Both the position numbers and the translations under genes were made by a program. From Lysinibacillus parviboronicapiens (lineage in GTDB: Bacteria > Bacillota > Bacilli > Bacillales_A > Planococcaceae), in NCBI RefSeq assembly GCF_003049575.1, contig NZ_PYWI01000009.1, forward strand, positions 1-64,000: 64,000 bases of DNA, given 5' to 3'. Shown here piece by piece: positions 61,697 to 64,000 of this stretch; position 1 is the stretch's first letter; each line of letters opens with the position of its first letter. The notes beneath the pieces were generated by a model, which saw only the letters and a list, made by a program, of their open reading frames with translations, was not told where the DNA came from and did no database searches.

Positions 61697-62012
61697 ATGA
61701 CTGAGGTAATTAGTTTGCATGAAAATAACAAAAGATTTGGTCAAAGTGATCGTAACTTAGCACATCAGGCCGCTGAGCTAGCCGTTGTCGGTGAAGTATT
61801 ATCCACACTTGGAGATACAATATCGACTATTTCAACAGTAACTTGCATTAGAAGCAGAACTTCAGCAACAAAATGAAAAAGAAAATGATAAGAAAGATAA
61901 TAAAGACATGCAAAAACAAATTGACTATTTAACCACTGAATTAGAAAAACTTAAGAACCAAGTCAATAGCATTACCCTCGTGGAAGATAGTGTAAATCAT
62001 TTCTCTGCATGA
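61697..62012 (+). pseudogene. Small coiled-coil protein, frameshifted
   Basis: A frame from ATG 61697 reads MTEVISLHENNKRFGQSDRN, then ELAVVGEVLSTLGDTISTIS; after one extra T near 61843 the next frame continues ALEAELQQQNEKENDKKDN and QKQIDYLTTELEKLKNQV to a stop at 62012. Together they make a protein of about 104 residues with a long C-terminal coiled coil. No family is recognised. The rest of 61433-62610 contains only the GNAT relic and AT-rich DNA. Confidence 0.6.
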
Positions 62013-62067
62013 ATGCCTTCACCCTTCAAGTGTTATTTCCACACTCGCTTGCTACGAGAGCTCACTT

Positions 62068-62271
62068 TTAGCAAGTAGTGGAACCAATCCAACTTGGCAT
62101 TGATTTCATTCGATTGATCCGCAATTTAATTTTTGTGAAGCTGTATTCCACAGACTTGTCCTGTTTTTTACCAATGCTGTTACCTCGATGGGTACTGTCG
62201 ACAACAAATACAACTATTTTAAGAAATAGTGGCGATTCGATAAAAAAACGGACATTAGCATAAACCTCCAA
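62068..62271 (-). pseudogene. GNAT acetyltransferase fragment
   Basis: The frame contains SPLFLKIVVFVVDSTHRGNS and IGKKQDKSVEYSF, which matches the strand-4 and acetyl-CoA loop (V..THRGNGIGKKL) of a GNAT enzyme, with nothing of the fold on either side. Only about 65 residues remain, so it is a relic. Confidence 0.5.
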
Positions 62272-62443
62272 ACAAAACCCAATACATTACCATTACATAA
62301 AATTCGAGGCTGTAGCGTTTTCTCACGACTATAGCTTTTAAATTTATTTAATCTATTTCACAGGCAAATGGCTAGACAAAACAGCTATCACATCATATTA
62401 CTAATAGTGTAAAGCTAATTAAACCATATACCTCCAAACCTTG

Positions 62444-62467
62444 GGGTCACTTTCGTCCGAGTGATCC
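62444..62467 (+). terminator. Weak hairpin
   Basis: GGGTCACT/AGTGATCC with loop TTCGTCCG and TTTTG after it; no gene ends nearby except the relics. Confidence 0.4.
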
Positions 62468-62610
62468 TTTTGTGTTTTATTCCCCACCCTACATCAATCA
62501 CATTAATTTTTTCATTAAATTTCAAAACAAAAGGGACTTTTGATTAGATGAATTCCCCCCTCTTTTCAGCAGCAATACATACTATAGGTTGTAGAAAAGA
62601 GGGGATTTTT

Positions 62611-62763
62611 ATGGGATACTCCGGAAATGTAGGTAATTACAACAACAATTGTTATTACAGAGGCTATGACAATGGCTATAGTGGTTCAACATTTGTTCTA
62701 ATCGTTGTATTATTCATTCTACTAATTATTGTCGGCGCTACTTTCATGCGTGGTCAGTATTAA
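62611..62763 (+). CDS. YjcZ-family small sporulation protein
   Basis: This 50-residue protein, MGYSGNVGNYNNNCYYRGYD followed by a Gly/Ser/Tyr stretch, has a C-terminal membrane helix FVLIVVLFILLIIVGATF. This Tyr/Asn/Gly head plus FVLIVVLFILLIIVG anchor is the YjcZ/SscA type pattern, found in many copies in Bacillus and linked to spores. The ATG at 62611 follows GAGGGG with a 5-6-nt gap; the longer frame from 62548 is not used. Confidence 0.85.
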   Translation: MGYSGNVGNYNNNCYYRGYDNGYSGSTFVLIVVLFILLIIVGATFMRGQY

Positions 62764-62925
62764 CTCGTCCAGTTTTTTGTTTTAAAAATTGACCATTCAC
62801 TTGTACTTTTCAGTGACAGGTTGCGCCTTCATTTGGTTAAATCAATAGTCACCTCCCCTTTTACAAGTTGTAATAATAGTCGTGTAATGCTAATCTGCTG
62901 ACCTTATACACTCCTGTTATGACCA

Positions 62926-62955
62926 AAGGGTCACTATCCAGCTTAGTGACCCTTC
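62926..62955 (+). terminator. Terminator-like hairpin between yjcZ and the DUF3784 gene
   Basis: Perfect 11-bp stem AAGGGTCACTA/TAGTGACCCTT with loop TCCAGCT. It lies 170 nt past yjcZ and has no strong T-run. Confidence 0.55.
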
Positions 62956-63055
62956 GACTAGTTTTATTTCCTCACATAGTTCAGTAATGAATGATGAAAC
63001 CTTTTTTAATAACATCCGTAAACTTATTAGAACCCAAAACATGAGGTGACGTAAA

Positions 63056-63370
63056 ATGATTGTTGGATTTATTACTTGTATAGTTCTTGCTGCAATTATT
63101 AGTTTTATGGGTTATCAAATCCATATAAAAAAGAAACTGTGGCTTATTGCAGGTTATCAAGAAGAAAGTTTTACTGGCGATAAAGATAAACTTGCTAAAC
63201 TATTTGGTATTTTCTCTTACATAGTAGGTATTGCTACTTTCCTATTACCTTTCGGGCTTGAGTACTGGGGATTCATTAGCAATATTATATATGCCGTATG
63301 TATATGTGTAGGTTCAGTAGTCATTTTGGTATGGAAACAAATTATTAATAAACAAATTAAAGAGTCTTGA
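63056..63370 (+). CDS. DUF3784 small membrane protein
   Basis: This 104-residue protein has three membrane segments (about 3-22, 52-70 and 76-95) with a cytoplasmic loop KKKLWLIAGYQEESFTGDKD that is the DUF3784 signature. Function unknown. GAGGTGACG lies before the ATG. A hairpin with a T-run (AGAGTCTTGAGAAGGCTCTTTTT, near 63361-63383) ends it. Confidence 0.8.
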   Translation: MIVGFITCIVLAAIISFMGYQIHIKKKLWLIAGYQEESFTGDKDKLAKLFGIFSYIVGIATFLLPFGLEYWGFISNIIYAVCICVGSVVILVWKQIINKQIKES

Positions 63371-63386
63371 GAAGGCTCTTTTTATT

Positions 63387-63632
63387 ATGCTTGACTCTTC
63401 CATTGTTGGTTCTGAACTAGAAGAAATCGATTATGTATTTATCACCGCTAATTTAAAATCAATCAGTAGTGGTTATATTGTGAAAATGTTTCATACATTA
63501 AAAACGAAGCATCAAATTGAACGATTTTCAGCTCATATTCTAAGACAATCTTATGTGAGTATTTAAATTGCTGAGGGTACTGCAGTAACAACAGTAGCAA
63601 AAATTATGGGGGACAAAATTGGGGTACAATGA
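63387..63632 (+). pseudogene. Tyrosine recombinase (integrase) C-terminal fragment
   Basis: One frame reads ...ERFSAHILRQSYVSI, a TAA at 63564, then IAEGTAVTTVAKIMGDKIGV and a stop at 63632. This is the HxLRH...GH/K part of a phage-type integrase catalytic domain, with the Tyr-containing end and all upstream parts missing and the catalytic LRH reading LRQ. Inactive; a footprint of a lost element. Confidence 0.72.
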
Positions 63633-63660
63633 GGGGTACAAAGTACATTTGCACCCCTCA
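63630..63660. terminator. Terminator between integrase relic and the last gene
   Basis: TGAGGGGT.../...ACCCCTCA stem with an inner GTAC pair; it lies 28 nt past the stop of the leftward gene at 63688. Confidence 0.65.
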
Positions 63661-63687
63661 AACTTTGGTATATCAGTATTTATAAGT

Positions 63688-64000
63688 CTATCTAAATATA
63701 TTATGTTCATAGAGAAAATCATAGGAAAGATCGACAAACAAGTATTCATGTTCATTGATGGCAATCGAAAAGGTACGTGTAATTTCGCCTGTCTCAATAT
63801 CTCGATAAAGTTCTGAAATTTCCCCACTTTGATCATTTCTCATTTTAATAATCGTTTGCAGGAAATATGGACGCCAACTCCAGTTTTTATTGATTGCACT
63901 TGGTTGTAATTCCCACTGTCCCTCTACACGCATCACGTTTGGCGTTAGCTGAAATCCGTCCTCATTACAAATATATAATCGGAAAGAATAGCTATCTAAC
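63688..64000 (-). CDS. C-terminus of a YkuI-like EAL protein (partial)
   Basis: The open frame continues past the window edge. Visible from the edge: DSYSFRLYICNEDGFQLTPN, then NWSWRPYFLQTIIKM, ELYRDIETGEITRTFSIAI and FVDLSYDFLYEH. This resembles the C-terminal PAS-like domain (YkuI_C) that follows the EAL domain in Bacillus YkuI, a cyclic-di-GMP-binding protein. The EAL part is not in the window, so the call rests on this domain alone. The ATG at 63936 is internal. Confidence 0.6.
   Translation of the reverse strand, partial: LDSYSFRLYICNEDGFQLTPNVMRVEGQWELQPSAINKNWSWRPYFLQTIIKMRNDQSGEISELYRDIETGEITRTFSIAINEHEYLFVDLSYDFLYEHNIFR

Noticed and set aside
62444-62955. tRNA or small-RNA gene in the yjcZ neighbourhood
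   Set aside because: The hairpins are simple stems; no cloverleaf, CCA end or conserved RNA motif was found. No tRNA or rRNA was seen anywhere in the window.

Overview
The window is low-GC DNA of a spore-forming member of the Bacillaceae/Planococcaceae. It looks most like Lysinibacillus or a close relative; this is inferred from gene content, not from a database match. Pointers are S-box and T-box leader RNAs, a meso-diaminopimelate dehydrogenase (ddh), a Ku/LigD end-joining pair, a GerC-type germination lipoprotein, a YjcZ-type small sporulation protein, a CcpA-type cre site, and AGGAGG ribosome binding sites with frequent TTG/GTG starts.

Layout. 1-2.2 kb: the 5' end of an IS3-like transposase, metA behind a SAM-I riboswitch, and a GIY-YIG protein. 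2.3-4.9 kb: panF/yhdT and a DinB-fold gene. 5.0-13.9 kb: one long leftward operon carrying a complete Liv-type ABC importer (binding protein, two ATPases, two permeases) joined by 4-nt overlap to a KASIII-like synthase, an alpha/beta hydrolase, a short-chain dehydrogenase and an AMP-forming acyl-CoA ligase. A cre site lies just upstream, and a large MalT-like/BTAD regulator (15.8-19.0 kb) lies beyond an interposed ECF sigma/DUF4179 pair. 19.2-27.4 kb: a decayed chemoreceptor, ddh, small unknowns, a Crp-like regulator divergent from an MFS transporter, a frameshifted oxalate-decarboxylase-like bicupin, and a MocR regulator with a clear palindromic operator. 27.5-38.1 kb is accessory DNA: a secreted four-repeat protein, a frameshifted plasmid-type HTH gene, small regulators and lipoproteins, an orphan gerC whose normal start codon appears to be ATT, small membrane proteins, IS-end/terminator composite repeats, and a prophage remnant (tail fibre, XhlA, holin, endolysin) abutting a 5'-truncated lysE. 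38.1-48.9 kb returns to the core genome: ileS under an Ile T-box, a chimeric sigma gene, Lrp, a DJ-1 protein, a LysR/MFS divergent pair with two matching boxes, an IS1182-like relic, and acnA. 49-64 kb: a TetR relic, a chemoreceptor, an MBL hydrolase, ligD/ku, a penicillin-binding-fold hydrolase, a RibD-like reductase with a WYL regulator, a DUF418 protein, csaA, a polysaccharide deacetylase, several relics (a coiled-coil gene, GNAT, tyrosine recombinase), yjcZ, a DUF3784 protein, and the C-terminus of a probable YkuI-like EAL protein.

The best candidate for an unusual system is the 5.0-13.9 kb operon. It combines an importer with the same four enzyme superfamilies used for head-to-head fatty acyl condensation and beta-lactone formation (OleA, OleB, OleC, OleD), but its details differ. 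A second theme is decay: at least seven genes carry single-base frameshifts or stops. That could be real genome erosion or assembly error, and should be settled before individual pseudogene calls are trusted.
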